From NCBI RefSeq assembly GCF_964340395.1, contig NC_135555.1, forward strand, positions 21,872,225 through 21,936,224: 64,000 nucleotides of DNA, given 5' to 3'. Below, piece after piece: positions 41,684 to 51,700 of the stretch (positions are counted from its first letter, which is position 1; each line of letters begins with the position of its first letter). This DNA is from Glandiceps talaboti (taxonomy: Eukaryota > Hemichordata > Enteropneusta > Spengelidae). The position numbers and the translations under genes were made by a program. Below the pieces are notes generated by a model. The model ran no database searches and was not told the DNA's origin. It saw only the letters and a list, made by a program, of their open reading frames with translations.

Positions 41684-44605
41684 CCTTGAACCTAGTACTA
41701 TAATCATGAACTAGTGGCATGTGATAGTCTGTAAGGCAGTGATGTAACTTGTTTAATAAGTCATCCCTTAACCTTGAACCTAGTACTATAATCATGAACT
41801 AGTGGCATGTGATAGTCTGTAAGGCAGTGAGGTAACTTGTTGTTTAATAAGTCATCCCTTAACATTGAACCTAGTACTATAATCATGAACTAGTGGCATG
41901 TGATAGCCTGTAAAGTGGTGAGGTAACTTGTTTCATAAGTCATCCCTTAACCTTGAACCTAGTACTATAATCATGAACTAGTGGTATGTGATAGTCTGTA
42001 AGGCAGTGAGGTAACTTGTTATTTAATAAGTCATCCCTTAACCTAGAACCCTGTACTATAATCATGAACATGGTGGCATGTGATAGTCTGTAAGGCAGTG
42101 AGGTAACTTGTATAATAATAAGTCATCCCTTAACCTTGAACCTAGTACTATAATCATGAACATGGTGGCATGTGATAGTCTGTAAGGCAGTGAGGTAACT
42201 TGTTGTTTAATAAATCATCCCTTAACCTTGAACCTAGTACTATAATCATGAACATGGTGGCATGTGATAGTCGGTAAGGCAGTGAGGTAACTTGTTGTTT
42301 AATAAGTCATCCCTTAACATTGAACCTAGTACTATAATCATGAACTAGTGGCATGTGATAGCCTGTAAAGTGGTGAGGTAACTTGTTTCATAAGTCATCC
42401 CTTAACCTTGAACCTAGTACTGTAATCATGAACATGGTGGCATGTGGTAGTCTGTAAGGCAGTGAGGTAACTTGTTATTTAATAAGTCATCCCTTAACCT
42501 TGAACCTAGTACTATAATCATGAACTAGTGGCATGTGATAGTCTGTAAGGCAGTGAGGTAACTTGTATAATAATAAGTCATCCCTTAACCTTGAACCTAG
42601 TACTATAATCATGAACATGGTGGCATGTGATAGTCGGTAAGGCAGTGAGGTAACTTGTTGTTTTATAAGTCATCCCTTAACGTTGAAACTAGTACTATAA
42701 TCATGAACATGGTGGCATGTGATAGTCTGTAAGGCAGTGAGGTAACTTGTTGTTTAATAAGTCATCCCTTAACCTTGAACCTAGTACTATAATTATGAAC
42801 CAGTGGCATGTGATAGTCTCTAAGGCAGTGAGGTAACTTGTTGTTTAATAAGTCATCCCTTAACCTTGAACCTAGTACTATAATTATGAACCAGTGGCAT
42901 GTGATAGTCTCTAAGGCAGTGAGGTAACTTGTTGTTTAATAAGTCATCCCTTAACCTTGAACCTAGTACTATAATCATGAACATGGTGGCATGAGATAGT
43001 CTGTAAAGTGGTGAGGTAACTTGTTTCATAAGTCATCCCTTAACCTTGAACCTAGTACTATAATCATGAACTAGTGGCATGTGATAGGCTGTAAGGCAGT
43101 GAGGTAACTTGTTGTTTAATAAGTCATCCCTTAACCTTGACCCTAGTACTATAATCATGAACTAGTGGCATGTGGTAGTCTGTAAGGCAGTGAGGTAACT
43201 TGTTGTTTAATAAGTCATCCCTTAACCTTGAACCTAGTACTATAATCATGAACCAGTGGCATGTGATAGTCTCTAAGGCAGTGAGGTAACTTGTTGTTTA
43301 ATAAGTCATCCCTTAACATTGAACCTAGTACTATAATCATGAACTAGTGGCATGTGATAGCCTGTAAAGTGGTGATCAGTAACTTGTTTAATAAGTCATC
43401 CCTTAACCTTGAACCTAGTACTATAATCATGAACTAGTGGCATGTGATAGTCGGTAAGGCAGTGAGGTAACTTGTATATTAATAAGTCATACCTTAACGT
43501 TGAAACTAGTACTATAATCATGAACATGGTGGCATAATTGTGATAGTCTGTAAGGCAGTGAGGTAACTTGTATAATAATAAGTCATCCCTTAACCTTGAA
43601 CCTAGTACTATAATCATGAACATGGTGGCATTTGATAGTCTGTAAGGCAGTGAGGTAACTTGTTGTTTAATAAATCATCCCTTAACCTTGAACCTAGTAC
43701 TATATAATCATGAACATGGTGGCATGTGATAGTCTGTAAGACAGTGAGGTAACTTGTTGTTTAATAAGTCATCCCTTAATCTTGAACCTAGTACTATAAT
43801 CATGAACATGGTGGCATGTGATAGTCTGTAAGGCAGTGAGGTAACTTGTTGTTTAATAAGTCATCCCTTAACCTTGAACCTAGTACTATAATCATGAACT
43901 AGTGGCATGTGATAGTCTGTAAGGCAGTGAGGTAACTTGTTTAATAAGTCATCCCTTAACCTTGAACCTAGTACTATAATCATGAACATGGTGGCATTTG
44001 ATAGTCTGTAACGCAGTGAGGTAACTTGTTGTTTAATAAGTCATCCCTTAACCTTGAACCTAGTACTATAATCATGAACTAGTGGCATGTGATAGTCTGT
44101 AAGGTAGTGAGGTAACACTGTTGTTTAATAAGTCAACCCTTAACCTTGAACGTCGTACTATAATCATGAACATGGTGGCATGTGATATTCTGTAAGGCAG
44201 TGAGGTAACTTGTTGTTTAATAAGTCATCCCTTAACCTTGAACCTAGTACTATAATCATGAACATGGTGGCATGTGATAGTCTGTAACGCAGTGAGGTAA
44301 CTTGTTGTTTAATAAGTCATCCCTTAACCTTGAACCTAGTACTATAATCATGAACTAGTGGCATGTGATAGTCTGTAAGGTAGTGAGGTAACACTGTTGT
44401 TTAATAAGTCAACCCTTAACCTTGAACGTCGTACTATAATCATGAACATGGTGGCATGTGATAGTCTGTAAGGCAGTGAGGTAACTTGTTTAATAAGTCA
44501 TCCCTTAACCTTGAACGTCGTACTATAATCATGAACATGGTGCCATGTGATAGTCTGTAAGGCAGTGAGGTAACTTGTTGTTTAATATGTCATCCCTTAA
44601 CCTTG
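41684..44605 (+). repeat. Satellite domain S4, distal part of the array after the island
   Basis: The same monomer resumes in the same orientation. It is more heterogeneous than the main array. A private form with GAACCAGTGGCATG plus GTCTCTAAGG occurs near 42,800, 42,890 and 43,250. Other private forms are GCATAATTGTGATAG near 43,533 and CTATATAATCATG near 43,700. A 276-bp step (three monomers) is seen close to the edge: AGTCAACCCT occurs at 44,131 and 44,407, with GTAACGCAGTG also repeated. The last monomer breaks off after CCCTTAACCTTG at about 44,605. Greater divergence at an array edge is the usual outcome of less frequent exchange there. Confidence 0.95.
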
Positions 44606-44607
44606 GG

Positions 44608-45022
44608 GTGTTTATTTGGAATAACACCAAAGTAAAGTGTAGAATCACAGTATTGACTCGTAGTACTAAAATAATATGACAACGAAGCAGAGATTAAGAG
44701 CAATATATAGACAAACAAACTGATATTTTCAGTGTTTAAAGTTTGTGTCTAATGACGTTTTACTCGGACCAGCCTGCTACCGCCACACGAACATAATTTC
44801 ACAACTGTATGTGTTTGTTATTTCCGCCCTCAGTGGCTGGATATGGGTTTTGATGTAAGGCATGATGGGGCGCCAGTCAGCCATCTTGTCTGTTATGTAA
44901 ATGTCTGGTTAAACTGTCGACAGTAGTTGGTGCCTTTTTAGCTACGTTTTATCTAAAACTAAAGTCGTCGCCTTGCTCCGATCCGGAGCAATACTATAAC
45001 CGCGTACTGATCAGCGAGTGCC
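44608..45022. repeat. Duplicated module, copy A (short form), embedded in satellite
   Basis: This 415-bp segment begins GTGTTTATTTGGAATAACACC and ends with TACTGATCAGCGAGTGCC. It closely matches copy B at 45,064-45,737 except that B has about 260 bp more in the middle. Shared landmarks are TCACAGTATTGACTC, CAGAGATTAAGAG, CTGATATTTTCAGTGTTTAA, GGCGCCAGTCAGCCATCTTG and the palindrome GCTCCGATCCGGAGC. On its left the satellite ends CCCTTAACCTTG. On its right the satellite resumes TTAGCCTTCAGCCTAG. The words TTAACCTTG and TTAGCCTTC could be a 9-bp target duplication with two mismatches. No protein is recognisable. Confidence 0.75.
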
Positions 45023-45063
45023 TTAGCCTTCAGCCTAGTACTATAATCATAAATTAGTGGCAG
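45023..45063 (+). repeat. Relic satellite monomer fragment between module copies
   Basis: About 41 bp reading TTAGCCTTCAGCCTAG, then TACTATAATCAT, then AAATTAGTGGCAG match the satellite monomer with about six differences, in the same orientation and phase as the main array. It shows that the array once extended to at least here and was interrupted by copy A. Confidence 0.85.
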
Positions 45064-45737
45064 GTGTTTATTTCAAATAACACCAATAAAAGTTTGATAG
45101 AAGTAAAGTTTAGAATCACAGTATTGACTCATAGTACTAAAGTAATAAGACAACAAGGCAGAGATTAAGAGAAATATATAGACAAACAAATTGATATTTT
45201 CAGTGTTTAATGTTTGTGGCTAATGACTTTTTAGTCGGACCGTCCTGCTACCTTCACACAAACATAATTTCACAACTGTATGTTTTTTCTTATTATTCAG
45301 GCAGTTTGACATGATTGTTTATAAGCTTAATAAAAAAATTGGAACATATCCAGAGAAATGTTCACAAATACACCTAAGATTTGTTGAAAAATGGAAGATA
45401 TACACCGGTAGTATAGTGGGGTCACGCTCTGTCGTTCTCAAGTAACTGTTTTTCTGTTTTAACATGTGGACATTGCCAGAGAAAAGAAGGGGTAATGAGA
45501 TCTAGATAACCATATAATTGGAATACCGCCCTCATCAGTGGCTGGATATGGGTTTTGACGTATTGCTCTAGCAAGGCATTCTGGGGCGCCAGTCAGCCAT
45601 CTTGTCTGTTATGTTAGGTTAGACTAGACCGTGGACACTCGTTCATGACTTTTTTGCTACGTTTTATCTAAAACTAAAGTCGTCGCCTCGCTCCGATCCG
45701 GAGCAATACTATAACCGCGTACTGATCAGCGAGTGCC
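45064..45737. repeat. Duplicated module, copy B (long form)
   Basis: This is the 674-bp counterpart of copy A, starting GTGTTTATTTCAAATAACACC and ending GATCAGCGAGTGCC. The part absent from A, roughly 45,285-45,525, begins after an acceptor-like TTTTTTCTTATTATTCAG and includes AAGCTTAATAAAAAAATTGG and ATACACCGGTAGTATAG. B may be the fuller version with A deleted, or B may have received an insertion. The two ends carry small inverted repeats (GGTGTT with AACACC at the left, the 15-bp palindrome near the right). No coding frame is convincing. It could be a non-autonomous mobile element or a duplicated regulatory or first-exon segment. Confidence 0.7.
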
Positions 45738-46660
45738 AGAGGCACGAGCGACTGTGATCGCTTGCTGTATCTCCCTTTCTATTACTTATTCATGATGTGA
45801 CATCATGGCTATCGTGTGATTTGCATACAGATCACTCAACATTCAACGCGCGCATATACACGTACACCGTAGCGTAAATTTGACCCTGTAAATGTATTTT
45901 GATGGTCATATCAAGTAATTTACCTTTCCAATCTTTCTTTGTGAAAGCCTGAAACCGTGTGGGTTTTTTTTGACAATTGTAAATGACGTCGTTGGACAAC
46001 CTCGATGCCCAACATGGCAATTTCATTGATAATGTCATGCTCATATGCTCACTTAGTCAATGTTGCCGTGTACATGTAGGTCGCTGCGAGTCGATGGGGC
46101 TTAATTGGCTCCAACTCATGGACTATTATCATGCATATATTTTTTCTTTTCTGAAAGTCTTTCACGTATGAATATCTGTTAATATCCAAATTTCTCCAGT
46201 GCGTCTTGATATGTTAACTCGCTTGGTGACTCGGGCGACACCATGTTCAGTTCAGTCCGATTACATTCCTCCACTACCTGGAGAACCACATTAAAAATGT
46301 GGTAAAAAAATAAATAGATACATAAAATAAAGGTAAAAAGTTTACAGTTTAAGTGTTGGTGTACAGGGCAAGGTTATGTGGTAGTCTATTGCTTCATTGG
46401 GATTGAGAGTTGCATGCAGCGTTTGTGGTGAATTGCAAAGCACATTCCTCTTGAAATGGTTTCAATTTGGTTGATAATGATTTTTCTTTTTGGTGAACTT
46501 GTTATTCTTGAAATGGTAGTAACGTCAAAGATGCGTTGAAGGAGAAGAGTTTTATTTTGATACAGTTCATCTCAATATTCTATGTCAAAATTATTTACAA
46601 TTATTAGTTCCATTTTTTCACTAGTGAAGCACGTATGTAGTTTCTGTTGCTGGGCAACTA
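45738..46660. other. Unclassified single-copy-looking DNA
   Basis: I see no supported gene in this stretch. It opens with the small palindrome GTGCCAGAGGCAC at the junction with copy B. Open frames of 60-70 codons on both strands near 45.83-46.17 kb have no recognisable motif. A perfect 8-bp stem with a 3-base loop (ACCACATT, AAA, AATGTGGT) lies at 46,285-46,303, followed by an A-rich run. A CRE-like TGACGTCG occurs near 45,985. None of this is enough to assign a function. Confidence 0.5.
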
Positions 46661-46671
46661 CCGGGTATACG

Positions 46672-46900
46672 GTACTATGGTATAGTATAGTATAAGTACA
46701 TAGTATAGTCTAGTATATAGTATAGTATAGTATAGTATATGGTATAGTATAGCACAGTATATAGTGTATGGCATAGTATAGTGTGGTATAGTATAGTATA
46801 TTGTATAGTATAGTATATGGCATAGTATAGTGTATAGTATAGCGTAGTGTATAGTATAGCATAGTATATAGCATAGTATATTGTATATCATATTATAGCA
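46672..46900. repeat. TATAG-rich simple repeat, block 1
   Basis: A degenerate pentanucleotide TATAG tract with TATATAG, TATGG and GCACAG interruptions. It contains TATAGCACAGTATATAGTG followed by TATGGCATAG, which recurs in block 2 at 47.49-47.52 kb. The two blocks therefore share a recent origin. A minus-strand open frame of 77 codons made of Tyr, Ile, Leu and Cys is an artefact of the repeat. Confidence 0.95.
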
Positions 46901-47287
46901 TTACCAATTCCAGTGAATTTTGTGACCGCTGTACATTATTACTGATAATGTACTCCGTTATTGGGCATCGCGGCCCCGGAACGAGCATAACAATACAAGC
47001 TTATGTCCGTAAGGCAATAAAGGTATGGGTATTTAAGAACAGGGAAATATGGGGTAAACACCGTAAGAATTTTTTTAAAAAGATTCAAATTAAAATGAAA
47101 CAAATTTGTGTTCACAGCAGTTCATTGAAGTGTATATGTGTGTGTGTACGTGTACGTACGTGCGTCGCTATGATTAGTATTCAGCTTCCGGGCCGAACAT
47201 GGCAGACGATGTTCAGCGCTGTGTATATTATCCGTTGTTTTGCGTTTCTCGGTCTACAAATTCACTGGAATTGGCAAAACTATAAAA
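46891..47287. repeat. Inverted repeat with ~30-bp arms
   Basis: The left arm near 46,891-46,921 reads CCAATTCCAGTGAATTTT at its core. The right arm near 47,257-47,287 reads AAATTCACTGGAATTGG. The arms stay similar outward through ATTATAG and CTATAAAAT, so about 30 bp can pair with a few mismatches. The loop of about 330 bp holds the imperfect palindrome GTACATTATTACTGATAATG (46,931 onward) and a TG/TACG-rich patch near 47,140. It directly abuts the stronger foldback at 47,292. The open frame of 162 codons at 46,948-47,436 runs through both foldbacks and is not credible as a gene. Confidence 0.7.
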
Positions 47288-47291
47288 TAAT

Positions 47292-47433
47292 AACAATAAT
47301 GTACGCCCTCCCAGTCCATAATGGACTCAAGCAAACTTTGCACTCCATAATGGGCTCGGCTGTCGCCTCGCCCATTATGTCGTTCAAAGTTTGCTTTCGT
47401 CCATTATGGGCTGGGAGGGCGTACATTATTGTT
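47292..47433. mobile_element. 142-bp foldback (MITE-like) element
   Basis: The left arm is 47,292-47,355, the loop 47,356-47,369 (14 bases) and the right arm 47,370-47,433. The 64-bp arms pair with only a few mismatches. Examples are AACAATAATGTACGCCCTCC against its complement near the right end, the internal AGCAAACTTTG against CAAAGTTTGCT, and CATAATGGGC against GCCCATTATG. The element would form a long hairpin. It is probably a non-autonomous foldback or miniature inverted-repeat transposon, but the family cannot be named and no clear target duplication is seen. Confidence 0.75.
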
Positions 47434-47545
47434 TAAGTATAGTATAGTGTAGTTTATAGTATATAGTATAGTATAGTATATAGTATAGCACAGTATATAG
47501 TGTGTGGCATAGTATAGTATATGGTATATTATATTATGCCAGTAT
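47434..47545. repeat. TATAG-rich simple repeat, block 2
   Basis: A degenerate TATAG tract begins immediately after the foldback. It contains TATAGCACAGTATATAGTG then TGTGGCATAG, nearly the same string as in block 1. Either one original tract was split by insertion of the foldback region, or part of it was duplicated. Confidence 0.92.
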
Positions 47546-48519
47546 ATTGATGGCGCAAATCGAGAGATCTGATTGGTCTAGACATCGAACTAGCACGTCT
47601 AAAACGAGCGATAATGCACGGTTGGCACGCGGCCAAATTTTGTTCGTCTAGCTACGTGCGTTGAGTTGTAGTCCGCGTGATACTGATAGTGAACTCTGCG
47701 AATTGTCAGGATTGAGGAGGATTTTCTCTCAATGAGACAATATTTTATCAGAAATTATGAAGGAAATTTCGAAAGCAATCAAGTCATCGCGTATGTGTAC
47801 AAATCATCGCCTACTACATGTACTAAGGTCAAGGCATGCACGAGATCGGTCCCAGCCGGCCTCGGCGCGGCTGGAGTAGAAACATTGGTGAGCTGTCCTG
47901 TCCTGTCCTGTCATAAAATGAAGCAAGTGTAAGAGCTTACACTGGCTGACTTACCATTAATCTAAATAGAAATTTGTCTGGGATCCTGTCCTAGAGTATC
48001 AGTCATCAATCCGAGAGGGAAATCCTCAAACCCGAAAATCTACTGACGTAACTTCCAGTAATATAAATACATTGTAAATATCAACCTGTCGCCATGTCTC
48101 ACTTCACCGAGTCGCGAATTCGGCCGGGAACGATCGAAGCACGCTGTATTCAATAAACCACTTCAAGTTTATACCTTGAGTCAAACAGGTTGTTTATTCA
48201 TCACTGTGCACTTTTAATGAGCCGATCAATGTACAGATTATCCCTATAAACGACTAGCAGATAAAATAAATCCAGTCGCTGCACGACGTTCACGTCATGG
48301 TTGAGGCCAAGATCAGCTGTCTTGAAAGCGGCGTTATTGTTTTGCAAATTAGTCACAGAGGCGCATATGAAACTAGAATCTTGTTTCCGATATTTTCAAT
48401 ATACTAGTATAATATAATAGCGATAAACCACCCCCTGGGGAAGGTATACCACTCGGTTTTGACCAGTGAACTCAATATATGCACTCGCTATCGCTCGTGC
48501 ATATATTTCGTTCCTACAT
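47546..48519. other. Unclassified intergenic or intronic DNA
   Basis: No supported gene. A 66-codon open frame on the plus strand at 47,732-47,932 has no recognisable domain and contains a CCTGTCCTGTCCTGTC short tandem. Near the right end, ATATATGCAC (48,475-48,484) and GTGCATATAT (48,497-48,506) form an inverted repeat with a 12-base loop just before the tandem exon-like array starts. The short palindrome-like CCCCCTGGGG lies at about 48,431. A possible transposon boundary is suspected but not shown. Confidence 0.5.
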
Positions 48520-48540
48520 TGCTACAAAAGTAAGTATGAA
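48520..48540 (+). promoter_or_regulatory. First GTAAGT donor-like site at the array's left edge
   Basis: TGCTACAAAAGTAAGTATG matches the end of the repeated block, but the rest of that block is missing to the left, so the array starts with a truncated unit. The same donor recurs at the end of each of the 18 complete blocks, the last at about 52,146. Confidence 0.6.
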
Positions 48541-48604
48541 TTTCATTTCATTCAATAAAAAAAAGTTATGCTGTATTAATACTGTTTTTTTTTATTCACT
48601 TCAG

Positions 48605-48728
48605 GATGGCGCCACGGAAGCTGGTCCGAAGACCGGAAAAACAGATGAATGGAAAGCTGATGTGAAGACCCAAGACAGATGACTGGATAAGAAGACCGAA
48701 CACGTGATTGATGCCAGATGCTACAAAA
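48605..48728 (+). other. Representative exon-like block of the 201-bp unit (first of 18)
   Basis: The 124-bp block runs from GATGGCGCCACGGAAGCTGG to GATGCTACAAAA, between an AG acceptor and a GTAAGT donor. The length is not a multiple of three. All three plus-strand frames are closed: one by TGA in GACAGATGAC, one by TGA in GATGTGAAG, one by TGA in ACAGATGAATG. Chained coding exons are therefore excluded. One frame reads DGATEAGPKTGKTDEWKADV before its stop, and another starts MAPRKLVRRPEKQMNG. The minus strand is open for about 43 codons but has no compatible splice signals. GAAGACC occurs three times within the block, recalling the minisatellite unit at 40.8 kb. If transcribed it would be non-coding or untranslated. 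Use of these splice sites is inferred, not shown. Confidence 0.55.
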
Positions 48729-51700
48729 GTAAGTATGAATTTCATTTCATTCAATAAAAAAAGTTACGCTGTATTAATACTGTTTTACTTTTTAATTCAC
48801 TTCAGGATGGCGCCACGGAAGCTGGTCCGAAGACCGGAAAAACAGATGAATGGATAGCTTATGTGAAGACCCAAGACAGATGACTGGATAAGAAGACCGA
48901 ACACTTGATTGATGCCAGATGCTACAAAAGTAAGTATGAATTTCATTTCATTCAATAAATAAAGTTATGCTGTATTAATACTGTTTTACTTTTTAATTCA
49001 CTTCAGGATGGCGCCACGGAAGCTGGTCCGAAGACCGGAAAAACAGATGAATGGATAGCTGATGTGAAGACCCAAGACAGATGACTGGATAAGAAGACCG
49101 AACACTTGATTGATGCCAGATACTACAAAAGTAAGTATGAATTTCATTTCATTCAATAAATCAAGTTATGCTGTATTAATACTGTTTTACTTTTTAATTC
49201 ACTTCAGGATGGCGCCACGGAAGCTGGTCCGAAGACCGGAAAAACAGATGAATGGATAGCTTATGTGAAGACCCAAGACAGATGACTGGATAAGAAGACC
49301 GAACACTTGATTGATGCCAGATGCTACAAAAGTAAGTATGAATTTCATTTTATTCAATTAGTAAAGTTATGCTGTATTAATACTGTTTTATTTTTTAATT
49401 CACTTCAGGATGGCGCCACGGAAGCTGGTCCGAAGACCGGAAAAACAGATGAATGGAAAGCTGATGTGAAGACCCAAGACAGATGACTGGATAAGAAGAC
49501 CGAACACTTGATTTATGCCAGATGCTACAAAAGTAAGTATGAATTTCATTTTATTCAATAAAAAAAGTTATGCTGTATTAATACTGTTTTATTTTTTAAT
49601 TCACTTCAGGATGGCGCCACGGAAGCTGGTCCGAAGACCGGAAAAACAGATGAATGGAAAGCTGATGTGAAGACCCAAGACAGATGACTGGATAAGAAGA
49701 CCGAACACTTGATTGATGCCAGATGCTACAAAAGTAAGTATGAATTTCATTTCATTCAATAAAAAAAGTTATGCTGTATTAATACTGTTTTATTTTTTAA
49801 TTCACTTCAGGATGGCGCCACGGAAGCTGGTCCGAAGACCGGAAAAACAGATGAATGGATAGCTTATGTGAAGACCCAAGACAGATGACTGGATAAGAAG
49901 ACCGAACACTTGATTGATGCCAGATGCTACAAAAGTAAGTATGAATTTCATTTCATTCAATAAATAAAGTTATGCTGTATTAATACTGTTTTATGTTTTA
50001 ATTCACTTTAGGATGGCGCCACGGAAGCTGGTCCGAAGACCGGAAAAACAGATGAATGGAAAGCTGATGTGAAGACCCAAGACAGATGACTGGATAAGAA
50101 GACCGAACACTTGATTGATGCCAGATGCTACAAAAGTAAGTATGAATTTCATTTCATTCAATAAATAAAGTTATGCTGTATTAATACTGTTTTACTTTTT
50201 AATTCACTTCAGGATGGCGCCACGGAAGCTGGTCCGAAGACCGGAAAAACAGATGAATGGATAGCTGATGTGAAGACCCAAGACAGATGACTGGATAAGA
50301 AGACCGAACACTTGATTGATGCCAGATGCTACAAAAGTAAGTATGAATTTCATTTCATTCAATAAATAAAGTTATGCTGTATTAATACTGTTTTATTTTT
50401 TAATTCACTTCAGGATGGCGCCACGGAAGCTGGTCCGAAGACCGGAAAAACAGATGAATGGAAAGCTGATGTGAAGACCCAAGACAGATGACTGGATAAG
50501 AAGACCGAACACTTGATTGATGCCAGATGCTACAAAAGTAAGTATGAATTTCATTCAATAAATAAATAAAGTTATGCTGTATTAATACTGTTTTATTTTT
50601 TAATTCACTTCAGGATGGCGCCACGGAAGCTGGTCCGAAGACCGGAAAAACAGATGAATGGAAAGCTGATGTGAAGACCCAAGACAGATGACTGGATAAG
50701 AAGACCGAACACTTGATTGATGCCAGATGCTACAAAAGTAAGTATGAATTTCATTTCATTCAATTAGTAAAGTTATGCTGTATTAATACTGTTTTATTTT
50801 TTAATTCACTTCAGGATGGCGCCACGGAAGCTGGTCCGAAGACCGGAAAAACAGATGAATGGATAGCTGATGTGAAGACCCAAGACAGATGACTGGATAA
50901 GAAGACCGAACACTTGATTGATGCCAGATGCTACAAAAGTAAGTATGAATTTCATTTCATTCAATAAATAAAGTTATGCTGTATTAATACTGTTTTATTT
51001 TTTAATTCACTTCAGGATGGCGCCACGGAAGCTGGTCCGAAGACCGGAAAAACAGATGAATGGAAAGCTGATGTGAAGACCCAAGACAGATGACTGGATA
51101 AGAAGACCGAACACTTGATTGATGCCAGATGCTACAAAAGTAAGTATGAATTTCATTCAATAAATAAATAAAGTTATGCTGTATTAATACTGTTTTATTT
51201 TTTAATTCACTTCAGGATGGCGCCACGGAAGCTGGTCCGAAGACCGGAAAAACAGATGAATGGAAAGCTGATGTGAAGACCCAAGACAGATGACTGGATA
51301 AGAAGACCGAACACTTGATTGATGCCAGATGCTACAAAAGTAAGTATGAATTTCATTTCATTCAATAAATAAAGTTATGCTGTATTAATACTGTTTTATT
51401 TTTTAATTCACTTTAGGATGGCGCCACGGAAGCTGGTCCGAAGACCGGAAAAACAGATGAATGGAAAGCTGTTGTGAAGACCCAAGACAGATGACTGGAT
51501 AAGAAGACCGAACACTTGATTGATGCCAGACACTACAAAAGTAAGTATGAATTTCATTTCATTCAATTAGTAAAGGTATGCTGTATTAATACTGTTTTAT
51601 TTTTTAATTCACTTCAGGATGGTGCCACGGAAGCTGGTCCGAAGACCGGAAAAACAGATGAATGGATAGCTGATGTGAAGACCCAAGACAGATGACTGGA

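Noticed and set aside
2253-43623. Minus-strand open frames of 60-75 codons beginning MFMIIVLGSRLRDDLL or similar
   Set aside because: They are translations of the satellite monomer, repeat exactly with the higher-order repeats and have no independent signal of coding.
1-44605. Telomere-like origin for CCCTTAACC in the monomer
   Set aside because: The word occurs once per ~90 bp in a complex monomer, not as tandem CCCTAA, so there is no telomeric array.
1-44605. CENP-B box in the satellite
   Set aside because: The monomer has no CpG and no match to the TTCG...CGGG pattern of that box.
46948-47436. 162-codon plus-strand open frame
   Set aside because: It reads through both inverted repeats and a TG/TACG-rich patch and contains mirrored sequence; no domain is recognisable.
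48479-48682. 67-codon plus-strand open frame at the start of the 201-bp array
   Set aside because: It runs through a donor, spacer and acceptor and stops in the first block; it is more simply explained as read-through of non-coding sequence.
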